From: Sinotaia quadrata
Taxonomy: Eukaryota; Mollusca; Gastropoda; Architaenioglossa; Viviparidae
NCBI GenBank assembly: GCA_028829895.1
Contig: CM054180.1
Span: 118,340,973 to 118,404,972 of the forward strand
DNA: 64,000 nt
Reading direction: 5' to 3'
Shown here in pieces: positions 1 to 32,394 of this stretch (position 1 is its first letter; the number at the start of each line of letters is the position of its first letter). A program made the translations under genes and the position numbers. The notes under the pieces were generated by a model. The model worked only from the letters and a program-made list of their open reading frames with translations, did no database searches and had not been told where the DNA came from.

Positions 1-1021
1 CCATCTACTCACTAATACATACACTTTCCTTAGGGCCATTGTGCTGTAACAGGTCTGTGGCTTGGAAAATTAATGAGGTAGCTGGGAGAATCTCCTAGCC
101 CTAATCTCCTGGAGGGACTTCTTCATCAATCACAGCTGTCACTTTCAGGCCTGCCACTTTCTCTCTCATTTACTTTCTTGCACCCTTCCCTCTTCTCCTT
201 CCCATTACTTTTTGCTCCCCATACCCCTCCAATAGTCCTCCCTTCTCTGAATATTTAGCTTTTAAGTTTAACTCTGGTCTATATGCATTCAAGCAGCAAC
301 AACACCAACAAAAAAAGGAGTGTATCACTGTGTGTGTGTGTGTGTGTGTTAGCTCTTTGGACAAAATTGTTGCTCAAAATAGTCACATTAGTAAACACTT
401 CTGGGAGTGTTTTCAAAATTGTAGCCTTAACACCAAATACTATATCATGCTAACCCCTTCCTAAAATAGCTACTAAGCTAGGCATCAATTGCATATCATA
501 AAAACAAACAAATCCATAGTAAAATAAAACAACTGAACAATGGTCACTCAAGAGTGTTTTATGATGTTATCACAGAAATGGAAAGGATAAGACTATTTGC
601 TCAACTCTGAATTGATTTTTCAGGACAGCAAGTTGACGAAGAAGTCCGAAGCAAATTTACAATAATTTTTCTTCAAATTCCTTTTTCATCCTGACCAATC
701 AAATTAATCAGCTATGACATGTACAATATCTGATTTAAATATTTTTACATATATATGAAACAATGAATAAATCAAAATAAACTTGGGGGTGTATTATACC
801 TCATTTTGCTGGAGAAATTATTTCACCAGCAAAAGTGCACTCTCTCTTTGTGTGATCTTGTTCATTCAATTTCAAACTATACATTTATAGTATTTATTGT
901 TGTAGTAAATAATTACATTCATTAAATTATTGTTATATATATTGTCAACTTGCTTATGGAATGTTATTTTGTTCTGGTAATTATCATTAGTTTTCTTATG
1001 TGTTTTTTATAATGATCTTAT
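1..1021. other. AT-rich sequence, probable Pbx intron 5
   Basis: No gene seen. A (GT)n microsatellite lies at 328-349. By position this is intron between exon 5 and the unseen helix-3 exon. Confidence 0.5.
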
Positions 1022-1192
1022 AGCTCTATGCAGCCCCCGGAGGACTTTTGTATGTTACCATTATTACAAACGTAAAGCACATTATTTCATTATTTGTGTT
1101 GTTTTTTTCTACTGAGCCATCCATGTGGCAGCCCTCCATACACTATCAATTGGAAATTCGGCCCTCTGGCCTAAAAAGTTTGTGCACCCCTG
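1022..1192 (-). mobile_element. Truncated hAT-type MITE, inverted copy
   Basis: Matches the reverse complement of the element at 2436-2654 over most of its length. It ends in the same terminal inverted repeat (GTTTGTGCACCCCTG, ending 1192). The other terminus, about 50 bp, is missing. Confidence 0.75.
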
Positions 1193-2427
1193 ATTTAGAG
1201 ATTTTATCGAATAATATGATTTATTAAGTGATCAACATTTTTAGTAATATCAGTAGCACTAACACTTCCAACAAAGCACAGAAAAGCAGCCAATACCCTG
1301 GGTCAAATCACCTCAAGAAAAATTAATTTTATCTTAAAAGGTAGTATCATAGAAAGTGTCAATCAATGTAAATTTAACTGTATAATTAAGTTTTGAATTA
1401 TTAAAGAAAACCAAATGAAACTAGAATAGCAGAACAGCAAGCAGTTTAGTGAAACAAAAACTATGCTGATAAGCCTCAAGGCAAAGGGATTTTGGGATAG
1501 AACCCTAACAGAGCAGCAAGTTTTCATGAAAATGTTTCCATAACCACATTAGCAAAGAGAATATTTTGTTTTGTCTATGAACAGACAATAACATTATTTC
1601 TGTATCTTTTATTAGTTGTTAAATACTATTTTTTAATAAAAAAGAGTGTTTATTAACTGTATGCCAAGTCAAAAAAAAAAAAGAGTATGGCTAGTGACAT
1701 ATACATAGTGACACATCATTGAAAAGGTTATGTATATTGTCTATAATTATCTCTCTAAAAGTCCACTCTCATTTCTGTGATAAATTATAGTTTTTATACC
1801 CATATAACTATTGTGTAAAAAGTAGAGTTTTATGACACCCTTATAATCTGCCAAGTTGGTCTTATGGGAGAATTATTTATAACTATAAATTAGGATTCTT
1901 GATCACTTGTAATGATTATGTGTTGTTAATTTATAAATAATAACCATAAAGAATGAAGGGTGCCCAGAGTGGTGCCACAGATAGATAGACTGGCAAAGAG
2001 ACAGACATAGTAAGACAGGTGCATAAATCACAGACAATGAATGTTTATAAAAAATAAACTTTTGCTAACCTATAATTCAAATTTGGCAAATATGGATGAA
2101 TTAAAGCATATATTAATTAATTTTTAACTTGCATGGACAATACCTTTTATCCAGCTTCAATAAATTATTCTTTTGAGTGAGACTAGAGAGAGAGAGTGTG
2201 TAAAGAATGGAAATGAGAAATACTGTAGTGTATGTTTTAGTGAGGACAAATTTTTGTAACATTAACAACCAAAGCTGACAAGCAATAGAGGGTGGTGGTG
2301 GTGGGTAGTTTCTGTGTCTCACAGATCAGATCCATATTTGTCATAAATGTTTTACAATTACAGTGCTGAGAGATAGAGCTATATCTCTCTATCCTGTTCA
2401 ACAACATGGATAGATGAACTTTGATCC
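1193..2427. other. AT-rich intron sequence
   Basis: No coding or RNA feature seen. Short A-tracts only. Confidence 0.5.
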
Positions 2428-2435
2428 ATATAGTG

Positions 2436-2654
2436 CAGGGGTGCACAAACTTTTTAGGCCAGAGGGCCAAATTTCTAACTGATAGTGTGTAGAGGGCCGC
2501 CACATATGGATGGCTCAGTAGAAAAAACAACACAAATAATGAAACATTGTGCTTTAATTCATAATAATGGTAACATCCAAAAGTCCTCCGGGGGCCGCAT
2601 AGAGCCATGTCTTGGGTCGCATGCGGCTCGTGTGCCGCGGTTTGTGCACCCCTG
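2436..2654 (+). mobile_element. hAT-type non-autonomous element (MITE), 219 bp
   Basis: Terminal inverted repeats CAGGGGTGCACAAAC and GTTTGTGCACCCCTG are flanked by a perfect 8-bp duplication ATATAGTG (2428-2435 and 2655-2662). The 8-bp duplication and the CAGGGG terminus are hAT hallmarks. It has no transposase, so it would have been moved in trans. Confidence 0.88.
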
Positions 2655-2662
2655 ATATAGTG

Positions 2663-5548
2663 ATTTAAGCTACTTAACAAGAATGTTAATATTTTGCTTC
2701 TAAATAATGAGGCAACCCATTTATCCTCATGAATGTTTAGGCTTTGCTTCCATATGATATAGTGATGTGATCTGCTAAACATAAACGTTCGGTTTTTGCC
2801 TCCAAATAATAAAAAAACCATTTAACAACAGGAATGTTTGAATTTTGTCTCTATAAATAATATTATAAACCTCGTTTAAAATGTTTTGGACATTTTTCCA
2901 TAATGATTCAGTTGAATAGCAGGGTATTTTTCACTGATTCCATAAACATAGAGATGTAACTGTGAAGATGCTTCAGATGCTCAGGACTTCCATATAATGA
3001 CAATATTTTGTTTAACACTGACATTTTGGACTTTGCTACAATCCCTTTCTTTCTTTCAGAGATAAGTTTTTACCACTTGAATTTGAAAATAAGAATGCTT
3101 TTCAAAATTATTTTATATTGTAAATTCACAAATGTTTTCTTTATTCTCACCTCAAAAGCACTGTGAAATTCTATTTTAAAAATATGCAATACAAGAGAAT
3201 GCATAGCAAGCAGAAATAGACAACAGACTAGTCACACAAAGAAACTAAGTTTCTTAATGAAGGAATGAAAAATAAAATGCAATTGATGAAAAAACATCAT
3301 TACATTTCCATTTTTGATCTTTACAAATATTAAACATGTATTTTTCACATTAATTTAGCATAAATCATTTTTTTTTGTTGTTGTTGCTGATTAAACTGCT
3401 GCATTCCTATTTATTATTTCTCTTATGGAATATTCACTAATATTTCAGATGGTCACATAAAAAAAAAGTAGATGTGATATTTTTCAACAACTACCGCACA
3501 ATAACAATTGATCAATCACACTGACAGTTGTTGAAAATAGGAACAGCACAGACTCCTTCACTGTTAAACCTCTACCTAGTCTGACTTGCTAATGCAACTA
3601 TCTCACAAAGCCTGACTGCTCTCACATATAATTGGATATGCAAGGCTTCCAGTTTTAGGATCTGTTTCGATTACTGGACTGAACACTGCATTGATCTGGG
3701 ATTTCATTTAGATTTTTTTTTTTAGATTTTATTTTTTTGAAAAGGAGGACTAGTTCTTTGAATAATACAATGCCAAATAGCAAGTGTTTTAATCTGCCAC
3801 ATAGCGAGACTTTTAAGCTGCATTTCATCTCTTCTGTTTAATACTAGTCTATATGGTAATAACAGGCACAATGTAATTTCTGTTCAACAGAAGATTCTCA
3901 ACACAACTCTGGCCTCATTGAAAGACAGCATGATTTCATTAAGGTGCATACAAGTGGACATACATAAGACCACACTTAAGGAGCAGATTCTTTTTAAAAA
4001 ATTCCCAGTCTGTTAGTGTTACATGATTTCCCACAGAGATATTTTCGTTTTCTATTTTCCAATGACCAACTATTTTATCAGTTATTTCTGTGGTGCACAC
4101 AAATGAAATTACATGTAATAAGTTGAAAGAAATATAAATTAAAATTTAACTGAAAGAAGATATAATATTGCCTCATTAATTCACAATTTTTTTTAAAGTT
4201 ATTTTTCATTGGTGTTGAACAGATTTTACTAATGTTGATGTATTGCTCAAATACATTTTATTGAAGTTTTTGATGTAGTGCCTAATCTATCATGACTTTA
4301 AATAATGTTAATTGCTTTGTAGAGTTTTTATACAAAACACTACATTAGCCTCTTCCATAAATATGACAAGTGATACTTAATAAAAAAAAATACTTGCGGT
4401 GTAAGATGGGAGTTTTTGAAGAATAAAACTTAAAATATAATGCAACTTTATAAAATCAAAATTGTGAATATTGTTTCAATATCTTATTTATAATATTTTT
4501 TCTAAAGTGATTTTTTTTCCCCTGTTCAGGATTTTTTCTGAAGTTGTTTGATGCATTGCCCCAAATCAAACACAAAGTGTTACTAGGTTTCTGTGGGATT
4601 CTGGTTAGTATAGGGTAAATGTATATTTATGTCAAAACACACTATATTAACAACATCCAACAGATGTATAACAAGCAACACTTAATAAAATAATCCTATA
4701 ATAAATGGCAAATGAAACTACAGATCTTCAATGAAAGAGAAATCTGCAAGGCTCTGGTCCCTCAAAAATGTTTAATGTTCAGGCATCAACTGATTCAGAC
4801 AGTTGTTCCACCCAGACAGATTCCCACCTTTAGTAGTCTATTGGAATAGTAGTTTTAATTAAGTCAGCCTGAATATATTATAAGCCTGCCAAAAGTAGCA
4901 TACAACTTTAGTTATTTGCTACTGATTGGCCTTTGTCTTTTTCAAAGCCTAGCATTAGAAACAGCAATAGTGGCAGAACCTACAAAATCTGATTCACACA
5001 AAAACAAGACATCAGCAGAAATTAAACTTGGGGAGAAAAAATATTTTATTAGTACGAACCTCAGAAAAATGAAGCACACAAAAAACAGGACTGCAGTTTA
5101 AATTAGACTTTTTAGAGGAAAATCATTTTATTTGTGTGATATTTTAAAATGTCTTTCAATCAAACATTGACTAAAATCTGAATAGATGATATGAAGCAAA
5201 ATGAAACTGTTTAAATGTGATCAATTTATGTAAACAAAACAAAGCTTTTTTTTCTAACTCTCTCAGTAAAGAGTCTCACAGACAAATTAAATTACAATTA
5301 TACTCAAGTCAAAGATAAAAACAATATAACAACGTATACAATCAGAGTAGTTTTGAAACAAACAAAAGAGTGACACAAGAGTTGGCACTAACAGACATGA
5401 TGTGATACAATTCACACACTCAAAGATTTATTTGTTTTACCTGTGGGTCAACTATCTTACAACCTCTAGAACTTCCAACCAAAATTCTGTAATATGTAAA
5501 GCTCTATCAAAGCTGTGGTTGAGAACCCAGGAAAAAAACAATACTGAC
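2663..5548. other. AT-rich intron sequence downstream of exon 5
   Basis: No coding feature seen. I looked for the homeodomain helix-3 exon (WFGNKRIRYKK) on the minus strand and did not find it. Confidence 0.5.
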
Positions 5549-25502
<19,954 letters not shown>

Positions 25503-25770
25503 GTTGGATCCGTACGGGGTTTCCAGTGTGAATGGTGGGTGAGCGGCGAAATCGCCGACAACAGTAAACACAAAATAATATTTCCAAGTCGAATGACGAG
25601 ACAAGTGTCGAATCCTAGGTTAGCGGATCCGACAACGTGGACAGCCGATCTGTGGCATAAACAGTGTTTGAAGATGCTAGAAAAGGGTGGGTACTCGTTC
25701 ACTGCCAGTCAAATTCGCACATCATAGCAAATGGCGGCCTGCATGCATAAAGTGGAGGCACTCAGCAGCC

Positions 25771-25782
25771 ATTGGCCAATCA
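25771..25782 (-). promoter_or_regulatory. NF-Y / CCAAT palindrome in Pbx promoter
   Basis: ATTGGCCAAT followed by CA on the plus strand reads TGATTGGCCAAT on the minus strand, two overlapping CCAAT boxes in opposite orientation. It lies about 270 bp upstream of the start codon, a usual distance for NF-Y sites. Confidence 0.55.
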
Positions 25783-25906
25783 AAATACAGCTTCTGCAGG
25801 CTCCCTTTCTTGAACACACGCGCAGGCGAACATGGCACAGTGACCTATTTACAGCTCCCACAGTGGCTAACTTACTGGCTGGCCCGCCTTTTGACGAGTT
25901 TGATGT

Positions 25907-25916
25907 TGATTGACAG
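25907..25916 (+). promoter_or_regulatory. PBX-MEIS/PREP composite site in Pbx promoter
   Basis: TGATTGACAG is the textbook decamer for PBX with MEIS or PREP: TGATT for PBX, TGACAG for the partner. It lies about 405 bp upstream of the Pbx start codon, which suggests autoregulation. That role is inferred; the sequence match is exact. Confidence 0.5.
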
Positions 25917-25990
25917 GTTTGGACGTTTCGACAAGTAGCACAACGTCGCTGATTCATTGCCATAGTTTTATTCAGCGTATGGCTCTGCCT

Positions 25991-27537
25991 TTCTATGTTT
26001 CAGAGTACCAAGCCTTTTCCAATTACTATTGATTAGAATGAACAGTACAGATGAATCAAGGCCTATCAGGCGGTTCATACAGAAACAAACAGCAACAAAA
26101 AGCAGTGGGGTTGGCTTTTGGTTCATTATTCAAAAATTGATTTTTGCCGAACATTTAAATTGGTCTTAAATAGCGGTTTCGATTCGGCGGCATCGAAAAT
26201 AGACTGGCGCCAAAGATCAGTTGCAAAATATAATGAACACAAAAAGAAAAACTTGCTGGCAGATGAGTTCAATAGTGATTGTTTGTGTGCGTGCGCTGTT
26301 ATGTTCACATAATATAAATACTATACACACAGTTAATATTCAGTACTAAACAGTTCATGTCCATGCTCTCTAGCTGGAATAAAGGTAAACTGAAACAAAA
26401 TTAAAAAAATTACTTAGCCTTCATATATTGAGGTAGGTAAAGACCTAAATGACTTTGTAACCAGTCTTCTCTAACATAAACATTCAATTATCTATTGTAA
26501 GTTGCTGATTTAGTCTTTTTCATCCCGCATACAAAGTAACAGGAGACTGTATATATATAAACGCACACACTTTTATGTGTACCCGAGTCGAGCAACTACA
26601 ATGGTACCGTGCTCTCATTGCCCCCCTCCCCCCTAAAAAAAATAAATCATAACTTATAATTTTCTATTCAACTCAAGCATCAAGGCTATTAACAGTTCCA
26701 ATATTTGGCAAGAGGACTAAAATGCTTTCTTGGATTATTATTTTTTTTTTAAAAAAAAACAATTAAATTTAGTTTGTGTCTTCTTCTATCCTCTGCTTAA
26801 TTGTGAAAATCCCAAGCTTTGAAATCACAGATGTTTTGCCATGGAAAGGACAGCAGAGATAACCGAAGATGTATAAGTTGTTTTCTTAAAGTAATTTTTC
26901 AAAATTGGAATTCTGGGTGGGGATTTACTGCTCATCTTTGGTCGGCCTGTTGAACTAGAATCGAACTCGAGACGAGATATTAGTGAACGGTCAGTATACA
27001 AAGGACCGCGTGCAAACCTTTTTACTAAGACAATTTTCCTTGTGTCATTCAGTTTCGGAATAGGAGAGTGCTGGAATTGTGAATTTTACCTTTCCAGGAC
27101 CACGGCGAAGGCTAAAACAATCAAGAACAGCAAACTCAACGATGTAATTTTCCTTTGCAGGATGATATATTGTCCTTTTCTTACTTCTCAAACATTAGCG
27201 TTGAAATTGACACTTCCACATCCAGAAGGAGGGCGACTGTGCCTTTAATACATAACTTGGCGAGAGACTGAAATGAACGATTGACACCGTGTGTATTTTG
27301 TTATTGTTGTTGTTACTGTTATTTTTGTTGTGTAAAGTGTGGGCCGGTGCAGTGAGCTCGATTGCGAGTACTGTTGCATTTCAAAAAAAAATGTACAGTG
27401 TAAATATTTGTTGGGGTTTTTTTTTTGTTGTTTATGCGCAGTTGTTCATAAATTTTTGTAAGTTTGAACACCGAATGAATCGTGGCTTTATTTACTGTAT
27501 TTATATTAAAATGTCTTGTAACTAGCCAAAGGCGCAA

Positions 27538-27592
<55 letters not shown>

Positions 27593-28654
27593 GTGCGTGT
27601 GCGCGTACGCTTATTTGTGTACGTGTGTTAATGTGCCGGTGTGTGTGGAAAGTAATCAGTAACTTAAAAAAAAAAATTGTAGTATGCATTTAGCTCGAAA
27701 TTCTAGTTGAGTGTAAAATGATGCGCACACGTGTTGACTGCCTAATGACTCATATAAGTGTCTCATGCCCTTTATGACCTCTTTCGACATAAGAGCTCGA
27801 GGCAAGCCTGCGTTTTGACTCTACATCTGTTCAGCGGCGGTAATCAAACAAATAATACAATTCTTTTGCTATTTTTCTTCTTAAATAAACCTCTAAAAGA
27901 AATCAACGCACAATTAAAACAGACTGAATGTAATTAAAACCAATTACATTTATATCTCGACATTTCTGAAACATGTTCAGTTTAGCTTTCGGCTGCTTCA
28001 ATTTACGACGGACCTCAGTAGTACAATTTACCCATTTAATTTAGTAAGGTCTATGCTTTAAAGGACGAATGGGCGTCTTTAATATTGATAGAATAATTTA
28101 AATACATATAAACGCGATTGAAATGTTTACTTTTCCTCAAATAAATCATCGGATGCCAGTGGGTGTATTTCTTTATTAGACCGTGATTGCGAGTCTGATC
28201 GTTTGCCTCATTCCACTTACTTCACGATGCTTATTAGGCCTGTTTGAGTTGGGCGTGTCTTTGTGGTGTGCTTTATTGCTTGGCCATTGTTTCGCGTCTG
28301 CTTGGAAATATCGGTTCACTTCGCAGAGGGGCGCGATTTAAATTGTGGAAAAGAGAAATATAGCGCCTTTTGTATATATATATGTGTGTGGTCGTGATCG
28401 TGCGCGTGTATGTGTGTGTGTGTGTGTGTGTGTGAATATTTTTTTACCTGGCTGCAATATATCCATCAAAGAATGCAAACAACCCTCCATAAAAATTTAT
28501 TTTAAGAAGCAATTTTTCAAGTTGCACAAATAGATTGATTAGAAACTTAACTCCAGTCCCGTCCTTGCTCCGACCAAAATCTCAACTCTTAATTCAAACC
28601 ATATTAAATGTAATTTCTGTCTGATAACATGTAATAATAATTATGTTCGGATTC
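25991..28654. other. Upstream flank of Pbx
   Basis: No gene supported. It has scattered CpG-rich patches (26.95-27.25 kb, 27.75-28.35 kb) and GT-rich microsatellites at 27541-27604 and 28405-28433. Distal regulatory sequence is possible but cannot be shown here. Confidence 0.45.
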
Positions 28655-29612
28655 ATTACCGTATTGCCTCTGCAGACAGGTGATTCACAAGATATATTAC
28701 CGTATTGTCTCTGCAGACAAAGTGATTCACAAGACACCAAGACACTGTATTGATTCTGCAGACAAGTGATTCACAAAATATATGACTGCAGACAAGTGAT
28801 GCACAAAACACCATTACATTATTGTCTTTGCAGACAAGTGATTCACAATACAGGCCTATATCACTGTATTGTCTCTGCAGACAAGTGATTCACAAGACAC
28901 CGTTAATTACCATTACCATATTTACCATTAGTGTATTGTCTTTATAGACAAGCGATTCACAATATATATTACCATATTGTCTTTGCAGACAAATGATTCA
29001 CAATATATATTATTGTATTGTCTCTGCATAGAAGTGATTCACATACCATATTGTCTTTGAGAACAGTAATTTACAAGACACCATTACCGTATTGTCTCTG
29101 CAGGCAAGTGATTCACAAAACACCATTACTGTATTGTCTTTGCAGACAAGTGATTCAATATATTACTGTACTGTATATATTCACAATATATATTATTGTA
29201 TTGTCTCTGCATAGAAGTGATTCACATACCATATTGTCTTTGAGAACAGTAATTTACAAGACACCATTACCGTATTGTCTCTGCAGGCAAGTGATTCACA
29301 AAACACCATTACTGTATTGTCTTTGCAGACAAGTGATTCAATATATTACTGTATTGTCTCTGCAGACAATTGATTCACAAGACACCAGTACCATATTGTC
29401 TCTGCAGACAAGTGATTCACAAGACACCATTGTCCAATTGTCTCTGCAGACAAATGATTCACAAGACACCATTACTATTTTGTCTTTGCAGACAAATGAT
29501 TCACAGGACACCATTACCATATTGTCTCTGCAGACAAGTGATTCACAGGACACCATTACCATATTGTCTCTGCAGCTTTGTCTGATTCACAAGACTGTAT
29601 TGTCTCTGCATA
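28655..29612. repeat. Minisatellite, 42-bp unit
   Basis: About 20 copies of a unit containing ATTGTCTCTGCAGACAAGTG, ATTCACAAGACACC and ATTACCAT. The left half is irregular and the right half (29340-29570) regular. A block at about 29008-29169 is repeated almost exactly at about 29192-29350. Because 42 is divisible by three, the best part forms a 201-codon open frame (29018-29623, plus) with a 14-residue period. I judge this frame to be a by-product, not a gene. Confidence 0.85.
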
Positions 29613-30022
29613 CACATAATTGAAATCGTTATCGTACTGTCATTTGTTGCTGCTCAATGCTCACTATTGCGCAAGTCACCTTTGACATTACTGATTTTTC
29701 TACTTAATTTTTACAAGACGAAGTGACATACCGCTTAAAATACATTTTTCCAGAGGGGCAGTATGAACATTATTTTGCCAGGGCTTACATTTATTTTTAC
29801 AAAAAATTAATATGTAACTTTTCAAACCTTTGGGTATGCTCAGTCTATAACACACGGAACCACCTTTTTCAACCCTTTTAATATATTAGACATTAAATCT
29901 ACCTTTTTAAGCACGGGGATAGATGAGTCATCCAGTAAATTTTCACCCTTAACTAATCACATTCATGCAAAATCACATATAACTAAAAATAGCCGATCAC
30001 ATATATGCATTCAATCAAACAA
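29613..30022. other. Unassigned sequence between array and orphan repeat unit
   Basis: No coding or mobile signature recognised. Its position between the minisatellite and one orphan unit suggests it interrupted the array. Confidence 0.4.
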
Positions 30023-30073
30023 GATATATTACCATATTGTCTCTCTACAGACAAGTGATTCATAAGACACCAA
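30023..30073. repeat. Orphan unit of the 42-bp minisatellite
   Basis: A single copy (TATTACCATATTGTCTCT, then ACAGACAAGTGATTCATAAG) about 400 bp beyond the main array and directly abutting the retroelement fragment. Confidence 0.75.
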
Positions 30074-30715
30074 CATTTTGGTACCGATGCGGTACAAAAA
30101 GCCAAGAAGGAGACAGCGGTCAAAATGAGAAAGGACCATCCCTCTAATGTTGGCTCTGCCAAAGTAAATGACATTGAAGTTGAGTGTCTTGTCAACACAG
30201 GGACCGAGTTTGAGTCCATAGTCCACAGTGACCTCCTCAGAAAGGAAGACTATACAGACCAGACTTTATATATGTCACCCTCACAGAACCAAAGAAACCT
30301 GTTTAGGCTAATATCGTACACATGCCTAGTATGGTTGGGACAGATCAAACCATTATGGAAGCTGTCTACACACCAATTGTGACTAATGCTCTTCCAGCCA
30401 AATTCTCTACTGCACAAGCAAATGATGACCGTCTGCTAACTCTCGTGCACATGCTGGATGTGACACAAAAGATGAGAGGAGACCTTTCTATTCTGATAAA
30501 AATGGCACTCTCTATTGTAATGCAGAGGTCAACAAAGAGGTCAAAGCTTGTTGTCCCCACTGCTTTTCAGAACCAGGTCATGGAACCAGGTCATGCTGCC
30601 CTATTTGGTGGACATGTGAGAATAGGCAGCACACACGCGTTTTCAACAGCACTATTACTGGCCGAATATGAGTGCTGACATCGAGAGATTTGTGAAATCA
30701 TGTAGATTCTAGACC
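30074..30715 (+). pseudogene. Decayed Ty3/gypsy-type polyprotein fragment (protease and integrase pieces)
   Basis: Two recognisable pieces in shifting frames. The first (about 30125-30300) resembles a retroviral-type aspartic protease, with VNDIEVECLVNTGTE where LVDTGA(S/E) is expected; the catalytic Asp is Asn. The second (about 30400-30715) resembles an integrase zinc-binding domain: LVVPTAFQNQVMEPGH, then FGGH, then in another frame YWPNMSADIERFVKSC. Reverse transcriptase and RNase H, expected between these in an ordinary gypsy element, are missing, so a large internal deletion has occurred. It is not functional. Confidence 0.65.
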
Positions 30716-30885
30716 ATCCTTTCTCAACCTTCTTGCTATTCGTCTAGACCATCCTTTCTCAACCTTCTTGCTCTGGAAAAACCATTGAAGTAATTTTCAG
30801 GTCAAAGGTTACATAAAAAATATTTTCTCTACTATGGTTATTATTTTTCATCCACGATCTCTCGGAGAACTCCTAGCAACCCTGG
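30700..30885. mobile_element. Degenerate hAT-like non-autonomous remnant with a 5' duplication
   Basis: A stretch of about 30 bp (TCTAGACCATCCTTTCTCAA then CCTTCTTGCT) occurs twice in a row (about 30707-30737 and 30743-30773). It is followed by CTCTGGAAAAACC and, near the end, CTCGGAGAACTCCTAGCAAC. This layout recalls CAGTGTTTCTCAACCTT-type hAT elements. Termini are too worn to prove it. Confidence 0.4.
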
Positions 30886-30889
30886 TCAA

Positions 30890-32277
30890 GATTGTAGAGT
30901 TAGCTGGCATCAATAACCAAGGTTCCACCATTTCCGAAATTAACGAACGTTTAGTAGTGGACACTAACTCCCCCCCCCCCCGTCCCTCTCCCCAACACAA
31001 TTTCTGACCGGGTTTACATGCACTCGTTCTTCAAGATAACTAAATATTGCTTGAATGTGACTTATTTATAAATACACGTTCAGGTTTATTGGTGTTCACG
31101 TACTTGTTCAGTTATATCTTGCTTTTTGAGACCCAGGATGCCAGCAACAGCTGTACATAGCTGAGTCGATCGACGATCGCAAATGCTGACCGACAGTAAC
31201 TGGCATCTAGTGTTGGCATGAAGCTCTGTGGTATTGGTTCTGTCACTTAGATCCTGATAACACAGTGTTTGCAGAACACTCAAGCACGCTGTTTGAGTTG
31301 AGTTTATTGGACGGCATTGCACTATGAGGGGGTGGGGTGGGTGGGGTAAGACTGAGTGCGTGATATGTTGTGGGGAACTACCTAAAATCGAAAGGTTGAT
31401 GACTGGCGAAGGTAATGACTTTCCCCTGCGTCAGTCAAATATATTAAAGTATCGTTTTCTTTTCCGAAATGTTAGTTTGAAACAAAAGCGCTTAGAGGTA
31501 AGAACTCTCTTAACCAAAAGTTAAATTAGGGAAGTCGGGAGTAGATATGAATGGTGGGCAACGTCCCCTCTAATATTTTTCCTGTGTGCGCGGAACTGGC
31601 GGTTGGTTGTTAGAGCTTGCTACCAAAAACTTGTGCGCGGAATGAAAATGCTGCGCGGTCGCGTACCTTAGATGGAATTTGGTGGTGGGATGGAGGGGGG
31701 GAGGGGCTAAGCTGACATACAAAGTTCCTCGTCAAGTTATCAAGAACGGTAGTTACGGTGATTACATGAGATTGGCTGAGAAACTGACACCCCTCCCCCC
31801 TCCCGCCCCTTCTTACCTTTGCCTGTTTGCATATGATACGCGAAGTGACTGACGACGCGAGAGCTTGGGATCACGCTAACATTTACGCAAGTAAGAAAGC
31901 TTACTGCTAGGGTTTCAAAAGTTATCTCCGCTTTGATGCTTCCAGTGTTATGTATTGTACATTTAATCTCTTAAGCGTGTATGAAGAAGATTTAAAAAAA
32001 AGAAGTAAATGAGTAATTAGTTCTAACATTTCGAATGAGATATCAAGCTTCAAGCTCGGATTTATCATTTACTTGCTCAGGGTTATTTTTACCGTGACGC
32101 CCGTAGAACTATACACTTTTACACTAACTCCATTATGTTGATGGTAAGAAGAGGGGAAGCATTTGCTCACTCTCTGAATTTACTCACTCTTTTCTCTTTC
32201 CGCACTCACTCACTTCATTATTTGACTCAAATTTTACCGTAATCTCTTTCATTTTACTAAGTGCTCACTTTTCCACG
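30890..32277. other. Unassigned mixed-composition sequence
   Basis: No gene supported. CpG-rich patches at 31.1-31.3 and 31.56-31.9 kb; C-run at 30969-30981. The stretch 31560-31680 (GTGTGCGCGGAACTGGCGG) looks repeat-derived, but no boundaries are visible. Confidence 0.4.
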
Positions 32278-32320
32278 TTGCTCACTCACTCACTCACTCA
32301 CTCACTCACTCACTCACTTT
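32278..32320. repeat. (CACT)n microsatellite
   Basis: About ten perfect tetranucleotide repeats within a wider CACT-rich stretch (about 32165-32390). Confidence 0.9.
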
Positions 32321-32394
32321 CGCTTTGCCCATTCATCACTCATTTGTTGATTGTTCTCACTTTTCACTTTACTCACCCACTTGTTCATTCGAAT

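Larger units (their letters stand above)
25503..25990 (-). promoter_or_regulatory. Pbx: Pbx 5'UTR and promoter region
   Basis: This stretch is clearly more GC- and CpG-rich than the surrounding sequence. It contains an overlapping inverted CCAAT palindrome (25771-25780) and a perfect PBX-MEIS/PREP composite site (25907-25916). I see no convincing TATA box. The transcription start cannot be placed from sequence alone. Confidence 0.6.

Noticed and set aside
2237..2821. 194-residue open frame on the minus strand
   Set aside because: Most of it crosses the hAT MITE at 2436-2654; no domain and no plausible start context.
26940..27020. tRNA- or SINE-like box B (GAGTTCGATTCTAG on minus)
   Set aside because: No matching box A at the right distance and no cloverleaf can be drawn.
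29018..29623. 201-residue open frame with a 14-residue repeat
   Set aside because: It is the translation of a 42-bp minisatellite whose period is divisible by three; an open frame also exists on the other strand.
31086..31322. Cys-rich 78-residue minus-strand frame
   Set aside because: No recognisable family, no splice or start support; left unassigned.
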